Notes under the pieces: generated by a model
The model's database searches: none
Seen by the model: only the letters and a program-made list of their open reading frames with translations
Told to the model about the DNA's origin: nothing
Made by a program: the position numbers and the translations under genes
Assembly (NCBI GenBank): GCA_023159155.1
Contig: JAJNNX010000017.1
Coordinates: 892,099 to 956,098, forward strand
DNA length: 64,000 bases
Direction of reading: 5' to 3'
DNA from: Ustulina deusta
Taxonomy: Eukaryota; Ascomycota; Sordariomycetes; Xylariales; Xylariaceae
Shown: positions 27,423 to 38,959 of the stretch, in pieces
How the letters are laid out: each line of letters opens with the position of its first letter
Position numbering within the stretch: position 1 is the first letter of the stretch

Positions 27423-28526
27423 TTAATTATTTATTTAACTTTAATAAAAACAAATTTTATATAATATTATATAGCTATAAAAAATAAATATTACACAATA
27501 ATAATAACTTAAAAAGTAATATTTATAGCAAAAAAAAAGCTAGAAGTAATAACTAATAAAATATTTATAATAAGTCTAACAGCAGCCCAGCAATATTTAA
27601 AAAACCATATAGCAAAACAAATAACCTTAATAAAACTATTGCTTGCTTTAATAACAAAATAAACAAATTTAACCTTTTTTATAACTTAATTATTAAAAAG
27701 CTTACCAAACTATTTAGCAAAAATAATAAAAAACCTTTTATAGTTAACAGTTTTATATAAAGCTTTAAAACTAAATATATAAATATTATAAAAACTAAAA
27801 ATTAAAAAAAAATATAAAAATTTTTACTTTCTAATAAAGCTAACATTCTAGCTTCTAGGTTTATATTTTTAAATAATAGCTTTAACCTAATAATTATAAA
27901 ACAACTAATAAAACTTAATTAAACAAACTTAATATAAGTTAAATCTAACTATAAAAAAGCTATAAGTAACTTTAATAAATCTATTACCTAGTTTTATACC
28001 TATTTAAAAAAACGTATTAATAATCTTAAAAAAAAATATTATAAAAAAGTTAATTTAAACGTTATATAAAACAAGCTTAATAACCTAAAAGCTTAATTTA
28101 ATAGTTATAAAATCAAATTTAAGCAATAAAACAAAACTATCGCTAAGCTAACTACTTAAATTAACAAGCTTAACTTTAATAATAATAAAATAACTAAAAA
28201 AATTAATATTATTAAACTTTAATTATAAAAAACTATACGTACTACCAAAACATATAAAAAAAACGCCAAAAATGCTTTTAAGCAAATAATAAAAGTGCTT
28301 AACAATTACAAAAGTATTTTTAATAACTATAAAAATATTTTTAATAAAATAAAGCAAAACTTTATTAAGTTAAATAAAATTATAAAAATAATAAAAAAAT
28401 ATAAAAACTAGAAAAATTAAAAAAAACAAGTACTACGCGTTATATAACAAAAAAAATTAAAAATATTAAATCATAAAAAGTGTTTATAACCTAGGACAAG
28501 TAGCTTTATTTAAAAAAAAAAACACT

Positions 28527-28691
28527 TAATAAGCATAACTATAAATATATTAGCTATAGTTATAAATATATTTATTATATCTATAAATAGGTAAACATTC
28601 TTATAATTTTATACTTAGAAAAAAAAAGATCATTTATTTATACTTTATATAATAATTGTTATCTTTAACAAATAACTAAATCGCCGTAACA
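28527..28691 (+). repeat. Right LTR of element B
   Basis: Mate of 19210-19374. It ends ATCGCCGTAACA with the CA terminus preserved and is followed by the target duplication TTATT at 28692-28696. Confidence 0.8.
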
Positions 28692-29671
28692 TTATTAATA
28701 AAGTTTAAATTATTTTAATAATATTATTAAATAGTTTTTTAATTAAATAAAAATATATTTTTATTAATTTTTTAATATATTTTTTTAACTAGTTTATAAT
28801 ATATTAAAATTAGCTATTTTTAGTTTAAAACATAATAATATTTTTATTTAGTTTTTTTATTAGTTTATAAACTTAATTATTAAATAAAGCTTTATTTTTT
28901 ATAAACTTACTAAGATTAGTTTTTTATATTTTAGTTTTTTTAGTATAAATAAAATTTAAAGCGCTAAAAAATAAACTAATAAAATAAAAAGCAAATAAAA
29001 CAGCAAAACTAAAAAATTTAAAATTAATATTTTTAAATATATTTTTTATTATTAAATTATAATTATTTTTTAAAAGTACTAAAATAAACATATTAAAAAA
29101 ATAGCGCTTTATTTTTTTTATTTATTTAAAAAGTTTTGCTAAAACTAATATAAAATTATAAACCTATATAGCTATAATATTTAGTACTATATTTCTAAAT
29201 ATATTCTTTATTTTAAGTTATTTTAGTTCTAGTTTAGATTTTGTTTTTTTAAGTTTTAATTTTTAATTTTTTTAAAATTTCTTTTTAAATATTAGTTCGT
29301 TTAAAACGTTTATAAAAAAGTTTAATACTTAATTTTTTTTTTTTATTAAAAAAAAGATTTTAAAATTATTTAATAATAAAAAGCTAATTATATTTAAAAA
29401 TTAAAATTATTTTAATTATTTAAAAACTAAAAATAAAATAAAAATATTTAAAGTTAAGTTTTTTATAAATTATTAATTTTTAAATAATATAAAAATTAAA
29501 AGTTTTATTAAAATTATATTAAAGTTAAATTTATATTATAAAATATATAATTTTTTATATTAAATATATAACTAAAAAAAAAAGTTTATTTATATTTTAT
29601 TAATTATAATAAAATAAAAAATATATATTTATTAAATATTTATTAATAAATAATTAATAAGCTTAAAGTAG

Positions 29672-29912
29672 TATTATAATTAATTAAATAAATCTTTTAT
29701 AACTAGTTTATTAATATTATAAATAAAAACTCTAAGCTAAAAAAAAAAAAAAAAAAAAAAAATCAGAGTTTATAAAATAGGTAGATATAGACTCTATATA
29801 TATAGCTGCAAAGTTAGGTTGGTCCGTGCGCAGACTTTTTATCTTATTGCTATATAGGTCTAGAGTCCTTGCAGGTCTTGCTAAGACTGTTTAGATTATA
29901 TTAACCGTTACA
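29672..29912 (-). repeat. A-family LTR (minus), 5' LTR of A
   Basis: 241 bp. Its inner part (29820-29912) is among the least mutated A-LTR sequence in the window, for example GGTTGGTCCGTGCGCAGAC. It ends CCGTTACA followed by AAAAT. Confidence 0.8.
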
Positions 29913-29917
29913 AAAAT

Positions 29918-30711
29918 TAGTTTTATTAATTTATTTTAAATAGTTTAAAGTTCTAAAGCTAGTTTAATTATATTATTTTTATAGGACTTTAAAGTAGTAT
30001 TGTTTTATTTATATATTAGTAATTAAAAAATAGTACTGCTATAAAGTTTAAAATTTTTAATAATTTTTGTTTATATAAAAGTAGTAGTATTATAAGAAAC
30101 TATATTAATATGTTTAATTATTGTTTAGATGTTAGGTCCAAATTAATTTTAAATTATTATATAAGTTTTGTTTTCTTTGTTTTTTTAGTTTTTGATTTTT
30201 TTTTAGTAAGTAATAATATTTTTGCTAGTTTATTAAGCAAAAATTAAAGTTTAAGTTTTTTTAAATAAAAGTTATTTATATTTTATTATTAATAAGTATT
30301 TAAATATTTTTTTAATAAATTTAATATAATTTATAAAAAAGTCTATAATAAAAATAGATTTTAAATTTATTAATTTGATTTTGTTTATTATAACTATTTT
30401 ATTAAGCTATTTTTAAATGAGTTTTAAAAACTAAAGCTTTAATATTAAGGTTAAAAATAAAAGTAGTAGTTTTTTGTTTAGATTTTTATATAATAAATAG
30501 TAAGCTTAGTAATACTTAAAAATATATTATTAAAAATATAAAAAAAATAGGTAGAAATACTAGTATTAATATATAGTTAGCTAGTTTAAGTATTATTAAA
30601 TATATAAAAATAAATATAAATATTATTAATTATATAAAAATAATTAGTATAAGCACTACTATATATATAAGTAGTACTAGAGTTAGAAATAAAAAAATAA
30701 AAAAAAATTTT
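29918..30711. other. RIP-degraded body of element D, segment 3
   Basis: AT-rich, no gene seen. It lies between the right end of A and the TAAGT target duplication of C (30712-30716). Its continuation after C is 38049 onward. Confidence 0.5.
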
Positions 30712-30716
30712 TAAGT

Positions 30717-31004
30717 TGTTGGAATAACTAGCATTAGTTATAACCACATCATGCACCCGCACATTGCGCGGGTGAACGGATGTTTTCGTACAGAGACTAT
30801 TAGCTATAAGGACCTTATTTCCTTTTATTGTTTTAGTTCGTACGCTAGTAGAATTTTCTCCTTAAAAGGAATTCTGTTTTATATAAAGCATTCTTTTTTT
30901 TTTTTCTTTTAGTACAAAATTTAGATATAATATAATATAATATATTTTATTAATATATATTTATTTGTTTTTATATATAATATTATATATAACCTATTTA
31001 ATAT
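30717..31004 (+). repeat. Left LTR of element C
   Basis: Starts TGTTGGAATAACTAG. An inverted repeat around 30754-30774 (CACCCGCA and CGCGGGTG) is one base short of the perfect hairpin in the mate. ATATAAAG at 30881-30888 is a candidate TATA element. Confidence 0.85.
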
Positions 31005-34000
31005 TAATTAATAGTTACTAAAGCACTCCTAACCTAACTATAAAAATACTATAAATTAATAAAAATAAAAACAGAGCTAAGCTTTTTATAAATAAAAAAG
31101 ATTTTATATTATATTTTATTTTTTTATTATATAATAATTATTTTTTCTAACCAGTTAACGTATATTATTTAAAAATAAAGCAAATATAACCTTTTTTTCT
31201 AAATTAATAGGATATTTGCTTATTATATAAAGAACAAAAAGATCTATTTTTTTATTGCATAATATAATTTTTTTTTTAGACTAACAAAGTATTATATAAA
31301 AAAGAAAAAGATAATATATAATTGTGCTACTTTTAACCATATTATTATATAATAGCTAGATAAACTTTTTAACCCCCCCCTCCCCCCCCTTTTACTTTAT
31401 TATGGCATAAAAAGCACTAAGCATTTTGGCGGAGTCTACTAAATCATGCTTGAACTTTATATACAAAAAACTTACTAAAAATATTAGTATTAATACAAAA
31501 ATTATATAAAACTATATTAATTTTAATTTTTAGGATAAAAACTTTAATAAATTTTATATAAGTAAAATTATAATAAATATATAGTTTACTTATTAATTTA
31601 TTAAATACTAAAATATAAAAAGGTCTAGATAGCTATTCTAAAAAGTGTTTAAAAAAAACTTTAAAGAATAAACAGCAGATTATTTTTATACGATCTATTA
31701 AAACATACATGCAAAATTTATAATAATAATTAAAAAAAAAAGCGTATAAAAGCTAGTTAAAAAAAACATAGCTTATAAACAATTTATTACAATTATACAA
31801 AACAAATTTAAGATTATTAAATCTCTAAGATCTCCAACCTAAACAGCCCAAATATCTATTATATAACAACTATTAGTTTTTTTTATACCTAGCTAATAAC
31901 TCCGAGCTACCCCCTAAAAAACCCCTTAGCTTACCCCAACCCTTTAACCTATTATACAAACAGAACCAAGACCAGAAATCAGACAACTAGAACTTATACA
32001 GCCTGAACTAATACCTATCCAGAATATATAATTCTAACCCCGTAAAGACTAGAACTTTAAGCATATATAACTAATTATAAAAGCCTAGCATATACTAGAA
32101 ATAATATATAATTATATACTAAAGGTAAGCTATAAACTAAATTTCTAACTAGTATATAAATACTTTATAGTTTATAACTTTTTTTAAACCCCTATACTAT
32201 AAGCATACTTTTATATAATATTAAAACCTATATTAAATAGCTTTTTTTTAGATTTACCTTTTATAAGGAACATATAAAACAGACTACTCTTATTTAAAAA
32301 GTATACTATTTTCCTAAAAATATAAAAAAAAAAAAAGAACTATATAAGCTATTTATACAACTTATTTTATAATAAGGCATGCTTATTTATAGATATTTAT
32401 CAATAGTTCAAAATAATAAAAAATTAATACTATATTATATTTTTAAGTATTTTAGAAAACTTTACAAAAAAATATTATATATATTATATTAAACCAGAAA
32501 AAATATAATACAAAATCTATTATATAATAAATAATTATTTTAATAATAATATAAATTATAACTAGTACTAAGCCAACTAGACTTTGATTATATTTATATA
32601 AATAAAATAAAAAAACTTAAAATCAGCACTACATAAGGTACTAAAACTTATAATTAATAAACTTACAAAAATATAGCAAGCACTTAACGCAAGCTACTAA
32701 AAAGAAATCTAACTAGGCATAACTATTATACAAGCGTATTAAAAAGTACCCGAACTAGCTATAATACTTATACTCTAAAAGCTAATATGCAAAGGTTTCT
32801 TTTCTAACCTCTAAGTATATATTCGGGTAGCAACAGACAATATACCGAAACATTTTATATAAAAAAACAATAATGCTTATTTTACCAATAAAAAGTATAA
32901 CCAAAGTTATTATACAAAAGGCTACCGATTTAGATTTTCTAGATCATTAAGCAAACTAAACATATAACAAAACTACTTAAAAAACTAGAACTTTAAAAAC
33001 AACCATATAAACAAAAAATACTTTATATACCAAAAGGAAAAATATTAATTAATAAAATATACCCCCTAAAAACAAGCTTATATAAAAAACTAATATTTTA
33101 ATTTATATAAAATAATATATAATATTAAACTTATATTTAAAAAGTTCTTAATATATTTAATAAAATATAAAAAATACCTAAAATTAGATAAAAATAATAA
33201 AAATATAAATAAAAAATTTAAAAACTAGTTTACCTAATTTCTAATAAATAATATATTTATATACTATACAACTAGAAAAAATATCTAAAACTACAAAATA
33301 GATATTCTATCTAATTAGTTTACCCTAAATAATTAGTATTATATAGAATACTAAAGCAAATTATAAAATATAAACGCTTTAAATTATTTAATAGTAGGAA
33401 AAATATAACTAAAAGCCTATATTAGATTATACCTTTATACAAAGGTTAATTAGACACTAAGAACTATATATATTAAGTTTAGTAGTAATAGTATAATCTT
33501 AGCTATAAATACTATACAAATAAAAAATACCCTTAGTATAACAATATATTATATTTTAAACAGCCCAACACTATTTTTGTTTTTTTTTAAAAATACCGAT
33601 TGCCTACAAATATACTTTAATAATATAAAAAATATTATTATATAAAGAAATAATAAGATTATTTTTGTTATATATAAATAGGAATATTTATTTTTTAATA
33701 TTAGATTATACAAAGCTAGCATATTTTTTATAAAAATAGAACTATAACAGCTTTACTACTAATTTAGATACTTTTATATAAAAAAACTATACAAAATGTT
33801 TAGTTATACAAGATATAATATTAATTATTTAATTTTAAAAAAGATCTAAAAGTTTTATTATTATTACTAGTTATATAAATAAATACTCTAATATTTTAAG
33901 TTTTTAATTAAAAATAATTATAATTTTAATTATAAAATAATAATTAATATTATATAAATAAATAATAAATAAGTCTTTTATATAATTAATATTACTATAT

Positions 34001-34317
34001 TGTTCTAAGCAGTAATATTTTTTAAATTAATATTTATACAAAATATTTAAAAAACATTATATAAATATTAGATTAATATATATTAAAAACCTTTTAATAA
34101 TATTATATATAACCTAAGTATAAACTTTTTATTTAAAAAATTTTAGAACTAAGCTAGGATTATAAACTTTTAGTATTGCGCAATACCTATTAAGGCATAC
34201 TAGATAATAAACAAAATCGAAAAGGCATACGGCCTATTCTATTATATATATAATATATTAAAAACTAAAATTAATTATTGTACAAAAAATAAATTAATTT
34301 TATAAATAATAATTAAA

Positions 34318-35900
34318 GCTCTGAATAATACTGCTAGGCTAAATAGCCTTATACTAACCCTTTTGGTCTTTAGAGCATACCTTAAAGTTAACTAGAATTT
34401 ACCCCTTTTATTTAATATTATATAAAAAATAAAAGCTATAAAAAAAGCTATAAAAATATTGTATAAAAAAAAAACAAAAATTAAAATTAATTGTATAATT
34501 AATTAGTATAACAGACTAGTTTTATATAATATATTATTGCTTTTTTTTTAAAGTAAAGTTCTAGTATAGCAGAAAAAAAAAAGCTAAAATAAACTATATA
34601 AAATAAAATCTATTAAAAAGTTAAATATAATTATTAATTTAATAAATAGCTTAATATAGTTCAAATAGACCTAAGTTAAGCTTTATTACTATATAACTAA
34701 AAAAATACTCTTAAATAATTAGAACAAAAAGGCAGAAAATATATAACCTTTTTAAAAACCTAATATAAAAAAAAAACAAGGATACTTCCGGAAAGCTATA
34801 TAATTTTTTATAACCTTTATATAATAAATTAGATATTATAGAAATTAATAACCTTATTGCACAAAATATATTTTAGTTTATAAAATATAATCTAGCTAAG
34901 CATAACAATACTTAGATTTTTAAGTTTTAGCTTATATAAAAGATCAAAAAAAAAACAACTAAGCTATATAAAAAGTCCTAACTTGTTATATAAAGCTATA
35001 ACAATAAAAATAAAAAAATAGTCTTTACTTAGTTGCCTACAATTTAGCAGATAAACTAGTAACTATTCTTTATACTAGGCCTTTTTTTAATCTATAACTT
35101 TAATATTTTAAGCAAGCTTTAAAATATTATATAGGTATACATACAATCAAAAAACAAACTAGCTAAAAAAATTATTATATAACTGTTATTCGAACTAAAA
35201 TTAAAATATTTTAACAAAATAATTTTTTAAATTATATAACTACTATATAGACTTGCAGAATTAGAGCTATACTAGTTCAAAATATATTATTAGTACTACT
35301 GCAAAAAACTAAAAATAACTATTTTTATATATAACTTATATTTTTTGTTTATAAAGAACCTATTGTACAACTTTAGTATTACTAGCTTATAGACAGACAA
35401 TATATTTAGTTTTACAACTCTAGGCTTTTTAAAAAAAAAAAAATATAAACTTTAACAAGCTAAATTTTATACAAAACTAAAAAAAACATTTCAGCAAAAC
35501 TACCCTATAAAGTTTAATAATAAACAAATTATATTATTATCCGAAAAGAAAATCACTTTAACCTAGAAAAGCCAAACAAACCAATTAGACCTAGTTAACT
35601 CTTATATAGCTAACTTTGCTTAGCAATATATTTTGTAATAAGCAAAAGAAATATATATTAGCAGTATCTACTAGCTAGAAACAGCGTACAACCTATATAT
35701 TACTGCCTAAATAATAAACCCTATACTATATAACGTTAAAAATTTAAACAAAAAAATTTAATAATAAATAAATAACTATAACTACGGCTTAACGTTTATA
35801 CTATTTAACTTATACTATATAAAACTATTTATTTTTATAAATAGATTATTTATAAATAATATAAATATAACTTTCTAGTTCGGATTTATTATTATACTAG
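34318..35900 (+). pseudogene. Copia-type pol relic (element C)
   Basis: At 34318-34390 the plus-strand frame gives ALNNTARLNSLILTLLVFRA. This matches a segment I know from fungal Copia polyproteins (NDTAGPDGLVPTLLVFGAYPR type), found between the integrase and reverse transcriptase. Near 34550-34690 a degraded GPT.FRSTSVKPY-like end of that module follows. At about 35640-35710 the frame gives IYISSIY followed by LETAYNLYITA, resembling the ARGAYIASICQPEA...LS block. At 35788-35900 LFIFINRLFINN resembles the KLFVFVDGSFANNKDLSSQ part of Copia RNase H. Many stops make it inactive. Family recognition is from memory of these motifs. Confidence 0.7.
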
Positions 35901-36576
35901 GCATAAAACACTATATAAAAGAAAATTTAAGCTTTAAAATTAAAAGTAATATTATATACTAAAACTTAAATAAATATAAACAAATAACTAAAAGCATACT
36001 TATAAATAAGTTATATAGCATAATTAATAGATTTAATAATATTATTACTTTTTATATAATACTTTAAAAAATCACAGCCTTACTAGAATTACTTCTAATC
36101 TTAACTGTTTTATGTTTAAATTTAAAATTATTATATAATTGCTTAATAAAACTAGATATAATACAAAAAAAATAGTTAATAATCAATATTATATCTTTTT
36201 ATAAGTTATATAAAAAAAAAAAAAATTTTAAAATATAATAAATTAATAAAAAAAACAACCTAACTAATATGTTTATAAAACAAACATTAAACCAGATATT
36301 AGAAACTTTTGTTTTAATAAATAAACTGATTATATAAATTAAAATATTTATTAAACAAATATAAAAAGTTATTATATAAGCATAATATTTATAAAAAAAA
36401 AAAAAGTTAAAATAATAAAAATAATATACAATATATTAACTCTAAATAAAAACAATATAAACCCTACTTTATTCCTTTTTAAGTATTTATTTTTTTATTA
36501 TATAACTAAAAACCTCCCCTCTTTTTATAAAACCTTTTTTTTTTTATATATAGTGACTGTATTAAGCACTATGTAA

Positions 36577-36810
36577 TTGCCACACATATACAGCGCAAGT
36601 GTTATATTAGAATCTGATAATCTAGCAATAGCTATAAAACAGGAAGCTACTACAGGCTATACAGGCATTTTATATGTAAGCAGCAATAGTAGTACTACGC
36701 AACTAGATAAGAACCGTACAAAGGTAACTTTTGTAACAAAAAATTTACGCAATTACAAGCGTAAGCAGCTTAATCAACAATACCCAAATCTAAATATTAA
36801 CCGAAGGTAG
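36577..36810 (+). CDS. Short open frame in element C, function unknown
   Basis: A 77-codon frame starting MPHIYSASVILES and ending LNINRR, with base composition more balanced than its surroundings. It lies downstream of the Copia RNase H relic and upstream of the right LTR. It is hydrophilic, rich in Asn, Thr and Lys, with no signal peptide and no motif I recognise. It may be the surviving end of a longer element-encoded frame or a chance frame in a less mutated stretch. I do not assign a function. Confidence 0.2.
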   Translation: MPHIYSASVILESDNLAIAIKQEATTGYTGILYVSSNSSTTQLDKNRTKVTFVTKNLRNYKRKQLNQQYPNLNINRR

Positions 36811-37046
36811 AGCAGTAACCTAAGCTTTATTAGCCTACATATAAAAAGCTAATATATTAGTAACATATATAAATATACTATATAAAGCAAGAATAAATAT
36901 TTATATTAATATATAACACAGCAAAAAAGCAATAATTATTTGGATTGTTTATTAGTAGTAATATAACGTTATATCTAGGCTCCTATTTAATAATAATAAG
37001 CACGTAACTATTATTATTAAACAGCTAGATAGTATCTATTATATAA

Positions 37047-37047
37047 G

Positions 37048-37080
<33 letters not shown>

Positions 37081-37119
37081 GTATAAGTGCGGATATATAT
37101 ATATATATATATATATAAA
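37047..37119. repeat. TA microsatellites
   Basis: Two runs of alternating T and A, at about 37047-37072 and 37093-37117, are separated by GTATATGTATAAGTGCGGA. Open frames across them, such as a minus-strand Tyr/Ile-rich frame, are artefacts of the repeat. Confidence 0.85.
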
Positions 37120-37757
37120 GACGGACCAATATATAAAGCAATAGATTATAAAAGTAATAAAGAACAAAAGATAGCAAAGAACTCAAGTGCCTTTTATACT
37201 TGGGCTCCTCTACACACAAGCTAATATATACCTGCCTACCTTTATATTTCTGCTATATAAAATAACGTATACCTATTTACTACTTCTGCGTTCTTTTTAT
37301 ATAAAACAATATATACCTGCTTACTTTTATGTTTTTTTTATATAAAAAATATTTATTAACTCAGCTATACATATATTATACCAAAAGCTTTAATTAACAA
37401 CTACCTATATAAAGCCCACCGACCAGACAAGCCAGCTAATTATAAACCTTGCTAATGCACAGATTAAGGGCACCCGGTTTAGCTTTAACCCGGATGGCTA
37501 CCAAATAACCCCTAGCCTATATTTTTAGCTAATTATATAGCTAAAATATTAGCTTTGCAATCCTGCTTTTTGTAATTATATTTAGAACAAATAACTAAAT
37601 AATTTAGCTGTTATACGCAAAGCTAGATTACTAATCTAATTAATACATTTATTAAATAAAATATTATACATATATTTTAGTTAATTATATAATATATAAT
37701 TACTTTTTTTTTTTTTTTATATAACAAGCAGTTATAACCAAAAAAAAAAATAGCTAG

Positions 37758-38043
37758 TATTAGAATAACTAGTATTAGTTATAACTATATTATACACCCG
37801 CGTATCGCGCGGGTGAACGGATATCTTTATATAAAGACTATCGGCTGTAAGGACTTTATTTCTTTTTATTATTTTAGCTTGTACGCTAGCAGAATTTTTT
37901 TTTTAAAAGGAATTCTATTTCGTACGAAGCATTTTTTTTTTTTCTCTTTTAGTACAGGATTTAAATATAGTACAATACAGTACATTCTATTAACGCGCGT
38001 TTATTTGCTTTTACATACAATATCGTACACAGCCTATTCAATA
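37758..38043 (+). repeat. Right LTR of element C
   Basis: Starts TATTAGAATAAC, a G-to-A version of the left LTR start, and ends CCTATTCAATA. It holds a perfect 8-bp hairpin (CACCCGCG at 37795-37802, CGCGGGTG at 37808-37815). A run of A precedes it and may be the polypurine tract. Confidence 0.85.
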
Positions 38044-38048
38044 TAAGT

Positions 38049-38804
38049 AATAATTTTAAAACTAAAAAAGTTTAATTTGTTTAAAAATAAAAAAAAGTAG
38101 TAATATAAGTTATAGATTTAGTAATAAATCGTAAAATAAAATATTATTAAATAAAAAAAAATTATTTTTAGATTTATTTATAAATTAATTAAATAAAGCA
38201 GTAATTAATTTAGTAATAAAATATAAAAAATTGTTTTTATTAAAAAGTTTAAAAGTAAAAAAATAAAAGAGTAGTTTTAATTTAAAGAAATATTGTTTAA
38301 TATTTAAAAATATTATATTTTTTGTTTTATTTAAATAAATAAATTATAAATGTTTAAAAATAAAATAGCTAGTAATAAAAACTTTTTTTGTTAAGCTTAG
38401 TATTAATAAAGTTTTATAATTAAAATATTTAATAAGTAGTTAAAGTTAAAAATTTAATAGTTAAATTATATTATAATGTTTTAAGTTAGTTTTATTTTAT
38501 AAAAATAATAAAAAAGATAAATAATGTTAAAATTTTTATTTGTTTGTTATATTAAAAATTATATAAGTTAAATAAAATATTTATATATTATATAACGTTT
38601 ATAAAATAGGTAAAATAAATTAGTTTTTGTTTAAAATTAATATTTTTATTTAATATTAAAACGTTTTAGAAAGTTTTATTATAGCAAAAAATCGGAAAAA
38701 TATTTATAAAAAGTTATAAGTCTATTAATATTTAAATTAAACAAAACTATTAAGTAGTGTTTATATTAAAAATAATATAGGTAAATTATTTTAAGCTTAT
38801 AATT
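38049..38804. other. RIP-degraded body of element D, segment 4
   Basis: AT-rich, no gene seen. It lies between C and the right LTR of D. Confidence 0.5.
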
Positions 38805-38954
38805 TATTAAAATAAGTAGATACGTATATAAGTAAATAGAATATTTTATATATTTAGGATAATTAAAAAAAAAAATTAAGAACTAAGGGTCCGGGGGAAT
38901 CTAGTAATACATATAGTCAGAAGATAGAGTGTACCTAATCTCCACATTCCAACA
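38805..38954. repeat. Right LTR of element D
   Basis: This is the mate of 1721-1870. Here the left half, facing the element interior, is C-to-T and G-to-A mutated (it starts TATTAAA instead of TGTCAAG). The outer end is preserved (CATTCCAACA) and is followed by the target duplication ATGCG at 38955-38959. Confidence 0.85.
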
Positions 38955-38959
38955 ATGCG

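Larger units (their letters stand above)
19210..28691 (+). mobile_element. LTR retrotransposon B, Ty3/Gypsy-like, inside A
   Basis: Direct repeats of exactly 165 bp (19210-19374 and 28527-28691) start TAATA[GA]GCATAAC and end in TAA[CT]A. TTATT flanks both ends (19205-19209 and 28692-28696). A run of A followed by CACT lies just before the right LTR and can serve as the polypurine tract, so the element reads on the plus strand. The 9.48-kb body is A-rich with G depleted but many C retained. A degraded integrase can be read around 24971-25470. Two (AAT)n runs lie at about 26992-27023 and 27390-27418. The length is large for the class, so further small insertions are possible. Confidence 0.75.
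14350..29912 (-). mobile_element. LTR retrotransposon A, minus strand, interrupted by B
   Basis: LTRs at 14350-14594 and 29672-29912 are in the same orientation, and AAAAT flanks both ends (14345-14349 and 29913-29917). Read on the minus strand, the LTR starts TGTAACGG and ends CGATCAT or its RIP forms. A run of A plus GTAG just outside the 14594 end is the polypurine tract, so the element reads on the minus strand. Element B (19210-28691) sits inside it; without B the element is about 6.08 kb. The interior 14595-19204 is colinear with 59007-63600, and 28697-29671 with the start of the A1 interior. Coding domains are destroyed, so the superfamily is not assigned. Confidence 0.8.
30717..38043 (+). 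mobile_element. LTR retrotransposon C, Ty1/Copia type
   Basis: LTRs at 30717-31004 (288 bp) and 37758-38043 (286 bp) have the ends TGTTGG...CAA[CT]A. TAAGT flanks the element on both sides (30712-30716 and 38044-38048). Plus-strand relics of Copia pol can be read at about 34318-34700 and 35540-35900. This is the least mutated element of the nest: its LTRs keep CpG-containing stretches, so it is probably the youngest insertion. All long frames are nevertheless broken. A short open frame at 36577-36810 lies after the pol relic. Simple TA repeats occur at 37047-37119. Confidence 0.85.
1721..38954. mobile_element. LTR retrotransposon D, outermost element of the nest
   Basis: The whole AT-rich block is bounded by two direct repeats of exactly 150 bp (1721-1870 and 38805-38954). 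The left copy starts TGTCAAG and the right copy ends CCAACA, the TG...CA ends expected of an LTR. The 5-bp ATGCG lies immediately outside both ends (1716-1720 and 38955-38959), in GC-balanced DNA. Removing inserts A1, A and C with their duplicated targets leaves about 7.04 kb, a normal LTR-element size. D's own body is 1871-4379, 11677-14344, 29918-30711 and 38049-38804. These parts are so rich in A and T that no domain is readable, so superfamily and orientation are unknown. The boundary evidence is direct; the common origin of the scattered body segments is inferred. Confidence 0.8.

Noticed and set aside
37025..37219. Tyr/Ile-rich minus-strand frame
   Set aside because: It is produced by the TA microsatellites.
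1721..38954. Starship-type giant element
   Set aside because: No DUF3435 tyrosine-recombinase captain or cargo genes are visible, and the 150-bp direct repeats with 5-bp duplications fit LTRs instead.
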